A program made the position numbers and the translations under genes. Shown piece by piece: positions 48,126 to 59,098 of a stretch of 64,000 nt of DNA (the first letter of the stretch is position 1; every line of letters begins with the position of its first letter). The DNA comes from Saturnia japonica (taxonomy: Eukaryota; Arthropoda; Insecta; Lepidoptera; Saturniidae): positions 3,286,001 to 3,350,000 of the forward strand of contig CM065304.1 of the NCBI GenBank assembly GCA_033032175.1, written 5' to 3'. The notes beneath the pieces were generated by a model that did no database searches, was not told the DNA's origin, and saw only the letters and a program-made list of their open reading frames with translations.

Positions 48126-48849
48126 TCCGTCACTTTTCCGTCATCCTATATAAAAAACAATTATTGCTTTATATTACAGAAAAATATTTACCCGAGTTAT
48201 TTGGTACTCACTTATCATAAGGTAATCTGGCCGAACATACTTTATCGACAATCCACAATTTTTGTTATATTTTACTAGTTAAATTAATAAATAATTATTA
48301 AACTTGAACACAATTATAAAAAACACCCAGTAACTTCGCCTTTGTGGATAACTCAACGCGGACTTTAGGTCAGGATTCGGTTTAACCATTAGCGTTGCGT
48401 TTTGAGATTTTATTTTCCCTCGTATTTTTAACACTTTTTATTACTGAAAATGTGTACACGAAAAAGGAATAAAAACAACAACATTGTAGGGTGTGTAATT
48501 CTACAGTAATAAAGAGTCCAAATAATAATATTTGCACAGTATTTAAATTACATGCATATGTCCTATTTCGCTGCGAAACAACTTGCTAATAATTTGCTTT
48601 TGTTAATTTTTGTCAATCTTTTGATAGGCATTTTTGCCGAACTTCAATATTTTTAGGATATGTGAAAAAACGGCCTTATATGTGAAATGGATAATTATGT
48701 GGGTTTTTGTATGGATGAGTTACAACAAGGCACTGCACAGGTAACGATAACTGTAATACGTCAACCAAACATTAAATTATATTGTAAAACCTTATATTTT
48801 ACGAAAATAAGCGATATTTATTTTCATCACGATTGAAAAAAGGCCCTTT

Positions 48850-48931
48850 TTTTTTGAACTGACTACACTGTTAGCCTTAGGGGCCCTATTCAAAAACAGA
48901 GCCGTTGCGGCTTTTACAGCTTCACCGGACT
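48850..48931 (-). mobile_element. Short LINE/SINE tail, copy 4
   Basis: Poly-T, GAACTGACTACACTGTTAGC, GGGGCCC, CTTTTACAGCTTCACCGG on the plus strand. Confidence 0.65.
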
Positions 48932-49079
48932 TAATAATGGTCCTACGAAGCCATAGCTTTTAAGAATTCGTGCTGTGTCCCTATCTCGCTCTGACATATG
49001 TCTTATATACTATGTTCTTTCTCTGTCGTGCAGTCAATTTATATATAAATATTTGGGCGACCGAGCTATGCTCGGACTC

Positions 49080-49168
49080 TAGTCCGGTGAAGCTGTAAAA
49101 GCCGCAGTGGCTCTGTTTTTGGATAGGGCCCCTAAGGCTAAGTGTAGTCAGTTACAAAAAAAAAAAAA
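49080..49168 (+). mobile_element. Short LINE/SINE tail, copy 5, with target duplication
   Basis: AGTCCGGTGAAGCTGTAAAA ... CAGTTAC and poly(A). AGCTATGCTCGG before and AGCTATGTTCGG after are a near-perfect 12-bp duplication. Confidence 0.7.
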
Positions 49169-49234
49169 AGCTATGTTCGGTATCTTATAAACAAAAAAAG
49201 AAAAACACCTATCTAGGTAAACTTGGAATGTAAA

Positions 49235-49393
49235 ACATTATCTAAATGCAAAGTTTCATCGAAATCGTTGGAGCCGTTTCTGAGAAACCAATTACATATA
49301 TATATATATATATGTATAATTATAATATATATATAATTGGTTTCTCAGAAACGGCTCCAACGATTTCGATGAAACTTTGCATTTAGATAATGT
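49235..49393. repeat. Perfect 60-bp inverted repeat
   Basis: Arms 49235-49294 and 49334-49393 are exact reverse complements (ACATTATCTAAATGCAAAGT ...). The loop is AT dinucleotide repeats. The arms include TTTCATCGAAATCGTTGGAG. Confidence 0.9.
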
Positions 49394-49710
49394 TTGTTAA
49401 TTTAGTTATAATATATATAAATTGTTAATATATATATATATATATATTATAATATAAATTGCTCACTTAATATAATAAGATAAGATATTACTATCTATGA
49501 TCGAAGCCAATATCATAGATGCATAAGATTCAAAAATAAAAATATAATCTGTATATTAAAGAAAATATAGCCTCGTGTGACATGAATAACATTGTCAAAA
49601 AAATTTGAAAATAAATATTAATTCTACAAAAATATTATGGAGATGAAAAATATGTAATTGAGTTTATTTTAAAGACGCAGATATGAAGCAAGGCTGCGAT
49701 TCGGTCCAAA

Positions 49711-49992
49711 ATGCCCTGTAGATGTACAGGAGTTCGACATAACAAGTGCAAATGTGTTTTGGAAACTGAATACCCGTTGAGGGTCAACGATTCCAACATT
49801 ATTCTCGTGGCTCACCCAACAGACAATCCTTGCTATCTTCATAAAAAAAATTCAGACAGAAACATTATCATGCGCATTTTAGAAGGCTTATATGAAAAAT
49901 GCGCTGGATATAATTTAAGGTATGGACTCTTTTTGATTATCGTTGAAGATCACAATATAATAGTAGTAATAAAAAACAGACGAATAAAATAA
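49711..49992 (+). CDS. Small cysteine-containing protein, 93 residues, unrecognised
   Basis: A single open frame from ATG to TAA, with an in-frame TGA about 28 nt upstream, so the start is the first ATG. Codon choice is mixed and not simply AT-driven, unlike the flanks. The N-terminus has paired motifs C-R-C and C-K-C nine residues apart, then two single Cys and a hydrophobic strand-like end (L-F-L-I-I-V, then N-I-I-V-V-I-K). An AATAAA overlaps the stop region. The C-x-C pairs recall the large gene on the other strand, but I see no real alignment. It could be a small independent gene, an exon of a gene with unseen parts, or chance. Confidence 0.4.
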   Translation: MPCRCTGVRHNKCKCVLETEYPLRVNDSNIILVAHPTDNPCYLHKKNSDRNIIMRILEGLYEKCAGYNLRYGLFLIIVEDHNIIVVIKNRRIK

Positions 49993-50277
49993 ATTAATCG
50001 ATGATAATTATGTAGCTATTTTTTTTGGCAACGAAATGTTGATCTCATGATTGGTCTAGAACATGTATAGATATTTATTTATTTGTTTCTGGCATTATGA
50101 TCACAGTTCAAACCTAATCTAACCAATTTCATAGCTACAACGAAAAAATGAAAATAGCTCAGATACATAAATCACAAAACAGCACAAAATGATGAACGGG
50201 TGAAATAAATAAATTCCATCCGATTATCGAATTCACGTAAATTTGTTATTCGTCCGTTTTTTTTACGTCGTATAATA

Positions 50278-51072
50278 ATCCATACTAATATTATAAATGC
50301 GAAAGCAACTCTGTCTGTCTGTTACGTTTTCACGCTTAGACCGCTGAACCAATTTTGATGAATTTTGGTATAAAGATAGATTGGACCTTGGGAAAGGATA
50401 TAGGGTACTTTTTGTATAGAAAATAAAACTTTAAGGGTAGAAAATAAGAGATGAAAGTTTCTATGAACAAATAATGGTAACACCAAAAGAGCATGCGCGA
50501 TAATGGTGAAATGACATCGGCTGCCATACCAACCAGTTTGTTGATTGTCAATCTGGTTTGTTGATTTATTGACATTGTTATACTTAATAAGAAATGTATG
50601 ATATTTATAATAATTGCCTATTAAATGGTAGTCCAGTATTATTTTTAAGATTGGCTGGAGTGTTTTTAAACTGTTTAAATGCTGTGCGGCATAATTGCTG
50701 TTTTATTTTATGATAGGAATATGATGTACGTTGTCAATCGCGACTCGCGGGAGTTTATATATTCTAAGCGATATAACTATTGTAAATTATCTGAATTATA
50801 CAGTTTTGATACTAGTGAATTATTACATTGTTATATTCCACATATGGTGAAAATAAAAATTAGGGCTATTCATATTTATGCTTTTGGTAAGAAAGAAATA
50901 AAAAGAATTATTTGATGAAAATTGTGCACGAGAAATACACGACATTCTTCAATTGATACGGCATACGAATTGCCAACAATATGGGTAAAAATAAAGTTAC
51001 GGGATTTAAATAACTACTGCGTAACTATAAATAACTATAAACGCGTGCGGAGCCGCGGGCACACCGCTAGTA
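50278..51072 (+). mobile_element. Helitron-like element (family E)
   Basis: Starts TCCATACTAATATTATAAAT and GCGAAAGCAACTCTGTCTG, ends GGAGCCGCGGGCACACCGCTAGT. The 78-codon frame inside (50679-50915) is not convincing. Confidence 0.55.
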
Positions 51073-51075
51073 ATC

Positions 51076-51330
51076 TTATAATTTGCACCTTCGATAAGAC
51101 AAGGGCATAACTGCACTTTTTGTAATTTTTCATGATACAGACATTTGTTCAGCTAAAAATGCTCTGAAGTAATTGTTCTTTGCATGAAATATGCCTTACA
51201 CTTTTTAGAAGCTTGTTTGTTCCTCCAGTTAAAAAGATGATTTTAAAAACTTAGGCGTACTTAACTCGTCATTATACATAGGTATTTTTAACAATTAGGC
51301 CCTTGTCTTACCAAAGGTGCAAAATCATAA
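51076..51330. mobile_element. MITE, about 255 bp
   Basis: Inverted ends of about 35 bp: TTATAATTTGCACCTTCGAT + AAGACAAGGGC versus the reverse complement of 51295-51330. No coding capacity. Confidence 0.65.
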
Positions 51331-51936
51331 AAATCTTGAGCTGGTATTCACATAATATATTTATTTTATTGATACGTTTCAAAAACAGGCATATAAATAC
51401 ATGATTCTATTTGGATCTTAAGGAGGCACTTATGAATGTCACAACACTACCACCGGTTCGGGAAACGATCGGGTTTATCATTTACTGAGTACGTAATATA
51501 TATTTTAGTGGATATACAGACAGGGAGTCGTAAGATGAGAAGATCACGTCATCTTGCTTACATCTTAAATTTCAATGTGATAGTTACTGCATTAAATGCT
51601 TGTAGACTAAAGGACAACCGTTAACAAACCTCACAGATATCAGTTTCGCGCGTAAATATTTAACGGTCGCGGCTGTAGGTATGAACCATGATTAGTTATT
51701 GTTTCATTATATTCTAAAAATGGTTTTGTTTATTTCCCCTTTTTTCATCCAATCAGGCAGTCATAACCCTATTTATAAATCCACGCATGTTTAGTTTGGA
51801 AGTTATATTATGAAATGTATTACTGTTAGGTACTATCAAAACCATAGATGGTTTTTGATTAACAATGAAACCTCTCGTCACTGCCTTCTTAGAGATATCA
51901 CCCGATCTATAGAATAACTTGTAAATCATCATCATT

Positions 51937-52286
51937 GTATTAATACGTGAGAAGAAAACTTCGAACACCTTTTTAAGTGTATTGCTTGCACGGAAGTCTG
52001 TGAGATTTGGCATGGTTAAAGTTTATATGCAGGAGAGCAGAAACCTAAAATTTATCTATAATATCTGTTACTAATATATTAAATAAAATAAATTAATACT
52101 GCGAATCCTAACCCGACCAGTACCATTCAACTTGACTCCCCAAAATATTGTCATCGTCAATCAATGAAAAGTGACAGCAAGTAATATAATATTCATTGTT
52201 TAGGTTCATACTGCAAATGTCAAACAGAAAATAATCTATGATTCAAAAGTCGCTGGTCGAGTTTCGATCATTGGGTGACTGCTGGT
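51937..52286 (+). mobile_element. Helitron-like element (family B), copy 3
   Basis: TTAATACGTGAGAAGAAAAC to CTGGTCGAGTTTCGATC; the final CTAG is mutated (CTGGT). Confidence 0.6.
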
Positions 52287-52390
52287 AATTTGTAAATGGT
52301 TAAAATAATTGTTAAAAGAACAAAATCTATCGCAGATATTGTCCATTACGCAGCTCCTCGAAGACGGACAATTGCTTGCGTAATACACTG

Positions 52391-52549
52391 ATGGATCTGG
52401 CTGTCCTACTCTGTTTCCTCATTGCTAACTTCGTGGTGTTCCTCACTATAATGTTCAAGTTTGCATTTCACGCGTACTTCACTATCAGACAGTCATCCCA
52501 CTGGGTGAAGAGGTTTGTAAAATCTAAGCCTAAATTAACTGAAATCTAA
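52391..52549 (+). CDS. Putative 52-residue single-pass membrane peptide (smORF)
   Basis: ATG (with G at +4) to TAA, 52 codons, too short for usual ORF cut-offs. Residues about 3-28 form one strongly hydrophobic segment (starting L-A-V-L-L-C-F-L-I-A-N-F-V-V-F-L). It is followed by a basic tail with R-Q-S-S-H-W-V-K-R-F-V-K-S-K, which predicts a single membrane helix with the C-terminus in the cytoplasm. Codons are GC-rich at third positions (CTG, GTC, CTC, TTC) in an AT-rich setting, a sign of real coding. An AAGAG/GTTTGT near the end could be a splice donor, so it may be an exon. No family is recognised. Confidence 0.45.
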   Translation: MDLAVLLCFLIANFVVFLTIMFKFAFHAYFTIRQSSHWVKRFVKSKPKLTEI

Positions 52550-53546
52550 CCTTACCATGTTATCACAAAATATTTTACCTACTATGAAAAAATTAATTAT
52601 GAAATCAAATGTCAATGTTTTTTTTTTTCTTAATATAATTTTGAATGATAAAAATATCACGAATTAAAATACTTTGAAATATAATGAATCTACAAAAATG
52701 AATGATATATTTTTCATGATAATGGCCAGCCAACCAGTTTCCACTTTGACGAGAGATCTAAATTGATAATGGCTCTTTAAAAATCTAAATTAAATAAAAA
52801 AATTAAATTCGTGATGGTCAAGTGGTTTAGACCGTTGGAATATCGATTTGATTTTCGCAGTTTGAAGCACCGGCAAGTGCCAACGAATTTTTATTAATTA
52901 CTTTTTCTAATTAATTAATTTTTATTTTTAGCAATATTAATTAGTGACACTAAGGTGCCACCTCTACGAGCGAATGTATTGCCCCGACTCTGCCCTGCTA
53001 TCGTCCGGTGATCTTTACGAGACGATAATTCTTCCGTCTAGGTATCAACGCAACTCGTGACGGAACGCTACGTGGCCGCAACGACTCGTCGCGAAACGTT
53101 GCGGGTTGCTGCGTGCCGATAAAAATTATTTTGTATAAATAAGCTCAATTTGTTGACAGACAAGAACTAAATCAGAAGTGTCAATAATTCTGTTTTGCGG
53201 CGAGTAGGCGCATCTCGCGGCGAGCATGTAGCGAGTCGTTGTCGTGTGGAGACACACTGATAGAGTTATTATCATAGATGTAGTATAACATTACATCTAT
53301 GTTAATTATAGAATGATAATATCGCCGCAGTAAACTCGCTCGTGGAGGTCACACCTAATGGCCGACGATGAAAGAAAACATAACGACGTAACCTATACGC
53401 TTGAGAAATATTCTTGTACTCTTGTAATACAACTGTGAAAATATAGTGGTCGATTTTTCAGTGTTTAAAATAGCCTATATTTTGTGAGCTGACGTCGTTA
53501 TTAACCCCGTTCCTTTCCTTGGGAATTTGCCTTTCCTCAGCAATGA
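52550..53546. other. Unassigned stretch with a small hairpin
   Basis: 53273-53302 folds as CATAGATGTA ... TACATCTATG. CpG-rich sequence at 52960-53240 has no recognised gene. Confidence 0.35.
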
Positions 53547-53556
53547 GACAAGGACA

Positions 53557-53632
53557 TTTTTTTAATCTGACTATACTGTTAGCCTTAAGGGCCCTGAAGC
53601 CGCTGCGGCTTTTACAGCTTCACCAGACTTGG
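53557..53632 (-). mobile_element. Short LINE/SINE tail, copy 6, complete with target duplication
   Basis: 76 bp between perfect duplications GACAAGGACA (53547-53556 and 53633-53642). Minus strand: AAGTCTGGTGAAGCTGTAAA, palindrome AAGCCGCAGCGGCTT, GGGCCC, then poly(A). Confidence 0.8.
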
Positions 53633-53951
53633 GACAAGGACAATTACGGGCTGGTATTATTTATTATACTGAAGCGGGACTCGCGGCCGCTCAGAACCGA
53701 TCGGCTGCGATCCGCGACGCGCTTTGTGCGATATCGTAGATCGTACCTAAATTTCCAGTCGTCTGCCAACTCCGACGCTGGGAAGTTGCGCGCACGTGCC
53801 CCGAACGTATATTATTAGTATATTACAAATATCGCGTAACGAGTACCTACTTGTAATTATAATAATAATATTGTATGTACGGACTTTTGTAAAGAGCAAT
53901 AAATTAGTGGACATACATAAATATGTGGTTGTTATTTTGGCCACCACAATA

Positions 53952-54410
53952 CCTTCTTCATCTTCTTCTTCTTACCCCTTATCCCATTAAAGTAGGGTCG
54001 GCATAATATTTTTTCCTCTTACATTCTCCTCTTCCAACTCTCATCTCAGATTACATACCTATTCTATACATATCATTCCTCACATAATCCATTCATACCT
54101 CTTTCGGTCTACCTCTACTCCTATAACCGTTCACCTTCATAACTAACACTCTCCTTGTTATATGACTTTCTTTCATCATGACATCTCCATACCACGCTAA
54201 CTTATTACCCCTCAACTTCTTTTTTACTGGAGCTAATGTCCTAGTTCCTCTGATATACTCATTCCTAATCGTAACCATTTTAATTACACCACACATCCAT
54301 CTTTACATTCAGAGCCACTTGTACTCTTCTTTCATCCGTTTCTTTCGTTGCCCAGCATTCATACATCATGACAAGTCTTATATAATTGGCTTCACTTAAC
54401 TTTTACGAAA
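53952..54410 (-). pseudogene. Non-LTR retrotransposon 3' fragment (second family)
   Basis: Minus frame reads I-R-N-E-Y-I-R-G and K-L-R-G-N-K-L-A-W-Y-G-D-V-M, known from the C-terminus of RTE-like ORFs. The 3' part ends in an (AAG)n-type tail at 53955-53975. Frame broken. Confidence 0.6.
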
Positions 54411-54584
54411 TATCCTAAAACTCTGTTCTCAGATTGCCATAATTCTTAGAATTTTCGATGAGTCTTTGATAATGTATTAACTATTAAATGAAAACATTGT
54501 CATATTTTTACACCTTTCCTTTTATCCAGGCGCAAGATTATATGAAAGAGTATCCAACTCATTCTTATATCGATTATAATTTAT

Positions 54585-55094
54585 TAAATAAAATTGAAGT
54601 GTATGTTTGTAATGTCAAAACAACCGTTTTTTACTAAATGTATATGAAAGTATACACGATGCCCATAGCAAAAAGCCCATTTTTTTAAAATTTTGCCTGT
54701 CTGTCTATCTGTTTGTACCGGGTAATCTCTGAAACGGTTGGACCGATTTTGACGGGAATTTCACTGGTAGATAGCTGCATTTATAGGGAGTAACTTAGGC
54801 TACTTTTAGTTTAGAAAAAGAGTTAAGGTTCCGCACAAATAAAAAAAATGGTCGTGAATCAATTTAGCCGCTTAAATGGCTTACGCTGAGTAAACCATAA
54901 GAGATAGAGCAAATTTTTGTACTACATAATTATAGGCTTTAAAAAGACCAATAAAAAATCCGGGAGAGTATACATCTGTCTTCTAAGAAACACCCACAAT
55001 AAGCATTTTTGTATTTAAAATAGCCTGGAGCGGGAAGCAAGATTCGCACGAGCATTCTGTAGTACACCTAAGCGAAGCCACGGGCACAGCTAGT
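54585..55094 (+). mobile_element. Lep1-like Helitron (family A), copy 4
   Basis: From ATAAAATTGAAGTGTATGTT to GGGCACAGCTAGT; the first bases are eroded. Confidence 0.7.
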
Positions 55095-55817
55095 TATGAA
55101 ATATAAACGAATGAATGAAATAACGTAAGTTAAAATTGTATTCTAAGTAAAGATGATCCTCCTTATTCGAATACTTGTGTGGTATCTTTTCTACATTCGT
55201 ATTCCGACCATATGGTATTTTTTACCATAAAAATGTATTTCATATTTTTGCCTCTACAGTAATAATAGTTCAAGAAGATAGAAAGTTACGTTGGTAGCTC
55301 TTATTGAAATAAATTGGACGTAACTCTATTTTAAGAGCTCGGTTCGTTTTGCCTTTCGTTCTTTAACGGGGGTAATAAAACCTGAGTGCACCAGTAATAA
55401 AATTTAAATCTTTTTCTTTGCACACCATAAAGAATATTGTTACAGTAATTATATCTTTTTATTATATATTAGAAAGAGTCTGCGATTTCGTAGGCGTTAA
55501 TTACAATATAAAACTTAATAGCAATTAAGTATAGCCTATATCAGGGGTTCCTAACCCATTCAATTACCTATTATTATTTATCTATTACCAATTATTATCA
55601 ATTACCTATTAGGAACACCCATACTCCCACCCCCCCTTAAATTTTTTATCAAAGAGAAAATAACACACGAAAATACAAAGTCTTAATTAATCATATTAAA
55701 TTTCACAAAAATATCCCAATATTTTTCATTTTATTGATTTTTTTTCAAGGACCTATCTTTACCTATGAAATTGCCGTTTTATATAGAATTTGTTTTATTT
55801 TATGAAAAGTACCTATA

Positions 55818-55939
55818 TCTTATACAATTAAATAAAATTGAAGTGTCTGTTTGTAATGTCAAAATAACAGCTTTTTACTAAATGCAAATGAAAATATATA
55901 CATACAATATAACAAAACACCCATTTTTAATCAGCTAGT
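55818..55939 (+). mobile_element. Lep1-like Helitron (family A), copy 5, 120-bp deletion form
   Basis: Has the 5' 100 bp of family A (TCTTATACAATTAAATAAAA) joined directly to CAGCTAGT. Everything between, including the 3' hairpin region, is missing. Confidence 0.7.
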
Positions 55940-56402
55940 ATTATAAATAAATTAGTCGATACCTATTATTATCGATGCATTTTTGCAATTTTAATGGAAA
56001 GTTACCGGAGGACGCGAATCGATGACCTCTTAAAGGCGATTTTCACCACCTCATTGGATGTGTAATTTTTTTTTGTAAAAGCTTCATTACCCCAGCAAGA
56101 TAGCGATTTTACCGTCGAAGTAGTAATCACCCCCTGGTTCGGAACCCGGGTTCTATATTTAGCCGCTTTTTCACTATACGAGCAATCTCGAAGCGAGTCC
56201 ACTAGGATTACTTGTTTACTCGGACGCTTAAAGATAAAATGTATATTCTTAATATTGAAATATTTTTTGGAATCGGGTCAGTAGTTCCATAGATGCTACA
56301 AATATAGGTACTAATAAACTCAACTTGTTTATAATAGTAGTAAAGATATAGTATACACCGGTGAACGAAAAAAATGTTTAAAATGACCGTACACCGGTAT
56401 TA

Positions 56403-56753
56403 TCATCATTATTTTAATACGTGAAGCAAAAGATTTCGGTATCTTTTTAAGCGTATTGCGTGCACGGAAGACTGTGAGTTTTGGCATGGTTAAAGTTTAT
56501 ATGGAGAAGGAGTGCAGAAAGCTAAAATTTATCTATAATATCTGTTACTAATATATTAAATTAATATTGCAATTCCTAAATCGACCCGTGCCACTAAACT
56601 TAGACCCCCAAAATATTGGCATTGTCACTAAATGAAAAGTGACAACAAGTGATATAATATTCATTGTTTAGGTTCATACTGCAAATGTCAAACAGAAAAG
56701 AGTCTATGATTAAAAAGTCGCTGGTTGAATTTTGATTTTTAGGCGACCGCTAG
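56403..56753 (+). mobile_element. Helitron-like element (family B), copy 4
   Basis: TTTTAATACGTGAAGCAAAA to GGCGACCGCTAG. Confidence 0.65.
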
Positions 56754-56879
56754 TATGTACTACTGTAGTATGTATGTAAATAAGGATGCTTGTATAGGCA
56801 CATAACGTGTTTATATCCAAAGTAAAAGTACTAATTATCTGCGATATAAAAGAAGGAGTATAAGTATACACGCACACAC

Positions 56880-57230
56880 ACTAAGTAATGATGGCTCAGT
56901 TAGTAGCGTGTACGGACTTCGAGTCGATCGTCGTGAGTTCGAAACCCTGCAATGTATCTGAGATTATAATGAAAAAAAAAACGTCGTGATAAAATCATAG
57001 CATGTTGGTGGTAGCCTAGGGCTTTTTCTAAAACCTACCTGGCTAGCTACCACCTTTAACTTGAAAATCTCTCGCCAAACATCACCATTAGGTGTGTTCC
57101 GACAGCTGCACTTAAGAGCCAGTCTTCCACTAGGCTTAGCGTGCTACCATCATGGACCACATCGTCACTTAAGATCAGGTGAGATTGTAGCCACAACGCT
57201 TAAACCTATTATATAACAATAAAAAAGAGA
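56880..57230 (+). mobile_element. tRNA-derived SINE
   Basis: A box TGGCTCAGTTAGTAGCG at about 56892 and B box GAGTTCGAAACC at about 56936, spaced as in a tRNA promoter. The body ends with AGGTGAGATTG and A-rich sequence. The 3' half recurs at 13760-13855. Confidence 0.65.
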
Positions 57231-57442
57231 ATACTATTAGATATCGAGTCCGTAATACAATGAATATTTAAACGACTAAAATTTTGTTAAAATACAACGG
57301 GCTCGAATAAAGTGTGTTACTCGTTGGGTAGAGATCGCGACTGGAAGCTAGCAGATAGAGTTGCACTTCAACCCCGACCTTTTTTAAATTAGTCTCGAGT
57401 CAACATTAAACCCGGGTAGGAATGGTGATCAATGTATATGTA

Positions 57443-57951
57443 TCTATACAATTAATAAAATTGAAGAAAGTATGTTTGTAATGTCAAAATAACAGCTTTT
57501 TATTAAATGGATATGAAAGTATATACGATACCTATAACAAAACACCCATTTATAAAAATTTTCTCTATTTGTCTGTCTGTCTGTTTGTTTGTTCCGGGTA
57601 ATCTCCGAAACGGTTGGACCGTTTGTGACGGAACTTTCACTGGTAAATAGCTGAATTTATAGTAAGTAACTTAGGCTAATTTTAGTTTAGAAAAAGAGTT
57701 AGGGTTCCGCACAAAAAAAAAAAAAAAGGGTCACGGTGAATCAATTCGGCCGCTTAAATGGCTTATACTGAGTAAACCATAAGAGATATAGCAAATTAAT
57801 GTACTAAATAATTATAGAAATTAAAAAGACCTACAAAAGAGTCTGGGAGAGTATACGTCTATTTTTGTCTTTAAAATAGCCGAGAGCGAGGGAGCAAGAT
57901 TCGCGCGGGCATTCTGTAGTTCGGGTGGGCGAAGCCACGGGCACAGCTAGT
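57443..57951 (+). mobile_element. Lep1-like Helitron (family A), copy 6
   Basis: TCTATACAATTAATAAAATT to GGGCACAGCTAGT, both ends intact. Confidence 0.8.
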
Positions 57952-58081
57952 AAACAATAATTTAGAGACTACACTTCGATATCGAGCATTCACTTAAAAT
58001 ATTCTAAAATTCTGTTTATAAATATTGAATTGAAAACGAACGGAATCTTTTTTTTTAAGTTGTATAGTAAAGTGCCTTATT

Positions 58082-58160
58082 TTTTTTTTTAGAACTGTCT
58101 ATACTGTTAGCCTTAGGGGCCCTAGAGCCTCTGATGGCTTTTACAGCTTCACCGGACTTT
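58082..58160 (-). mobile_element. Short LINE/SINE tail, copy 7
   Basis: Poly-T, AGAACTGTCTATACTGTTAG, GGGGCCC, CTTTTACAGCTTCACCGG on the plus strand. Confidence 0.65.
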
Positions 58161-58224
58161 GTGCTTGAAGGTTAACAAAATACAATCCAAAAAAAGACTA
58201 CCACCAACAGATCTAATGTCCAAT

Positions 58225-58690
58225 GTCATACCTACCAGCCTGAAAGGCACCGTCACGTCCACCCTATCCTGCGACAACTCAAGCCTAAGTCCGTTCCCTT
58301 GGCGTGGAGCCCTTGAGTCTAGCAGCCGATCGCGCGATACAAGTGACACTGCACTTGCATTTATTAGCTACCAACATACTTCCTTACACTGCACCACCAC
58401 ACTCGTGCACACCCCACAGGTACATAGATTCTGTAAGGGACCTTTTTTTCTATTTAGTACAAAAATTGACAGATCACTAAATGCATTTATATACATGTTT
58501 CTTTTTTTTCCCAGGAGACAAAGTTATGTATAGTTAGTTAGCTCGAATTCTACGGATATGGAATTGAAATTAGTCAGATCGCGATTTTGTATACCTGGCA
58601 GTAGTCCAAACCGAGGTTCGGCCTTTTTGGCACCCTTGAGCTTATTGCCACGCTTTGAAGGCTGAGTGCCTTCCGCGCCCGCCCCCAAGC
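58225..58690 (+). repeat. Body of the longer retroposon, copy 2
   Basis: Homologous to 29365-29760. A 124-codon frame (58159-58533) overlaps it and is not recognised. The tail region is absent here. Confidence 0.5.
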
Positions 58691-59002
58691 CCGATGAAGA
58701 CAGTCTGCAAATCTGAAATTCGAACCTACACAAAAGATTTTGGTATCAGACTGTTCGTCTAGCGCTGCTACATCTACTGCGACATTAATCACCACAGAAA
58801 AATGCGTAATAACTATTGTAGACAAGCATCAGAAAGATCCAACATATGGTGAATATTAAAATTAAATATAATCAAGATTCCCTGATCATTTACCACTTAA
58901 ACAAAGCAAAACAAAGGTCCTGTAAAATATACAGGGGATTATTCGAAGGCGCTCAGAAAGGCCCGTGGACATCGCTTGGTAGTCACGCCAAAAAAAAGGA
59001 GC

Positions 59003-59098
59003 CCTGTGAAGCTTTAAAAGCCGTCTGAGACTTCAGGGCCCATATAGCTGATATGGCTAACAGTATAGAGTATACACTATAGACAAGTTGAAAAAAAA
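59003..59098 (+). mobile_element. Short LINE/SINE tail, copy 8
   Basis: GTGAAGCTTTAAAAGCCGTC ... GGGCCC ... AACAGTATAG and poly(A); diverged. Confidence 0.55.

Noticed and set aside
58159..58533. 124-codon plus-strand frame
   Set aside because: Overlaps a dispersed retroposon body and is not open in the other copy at 29.4 kb as far as I can read.
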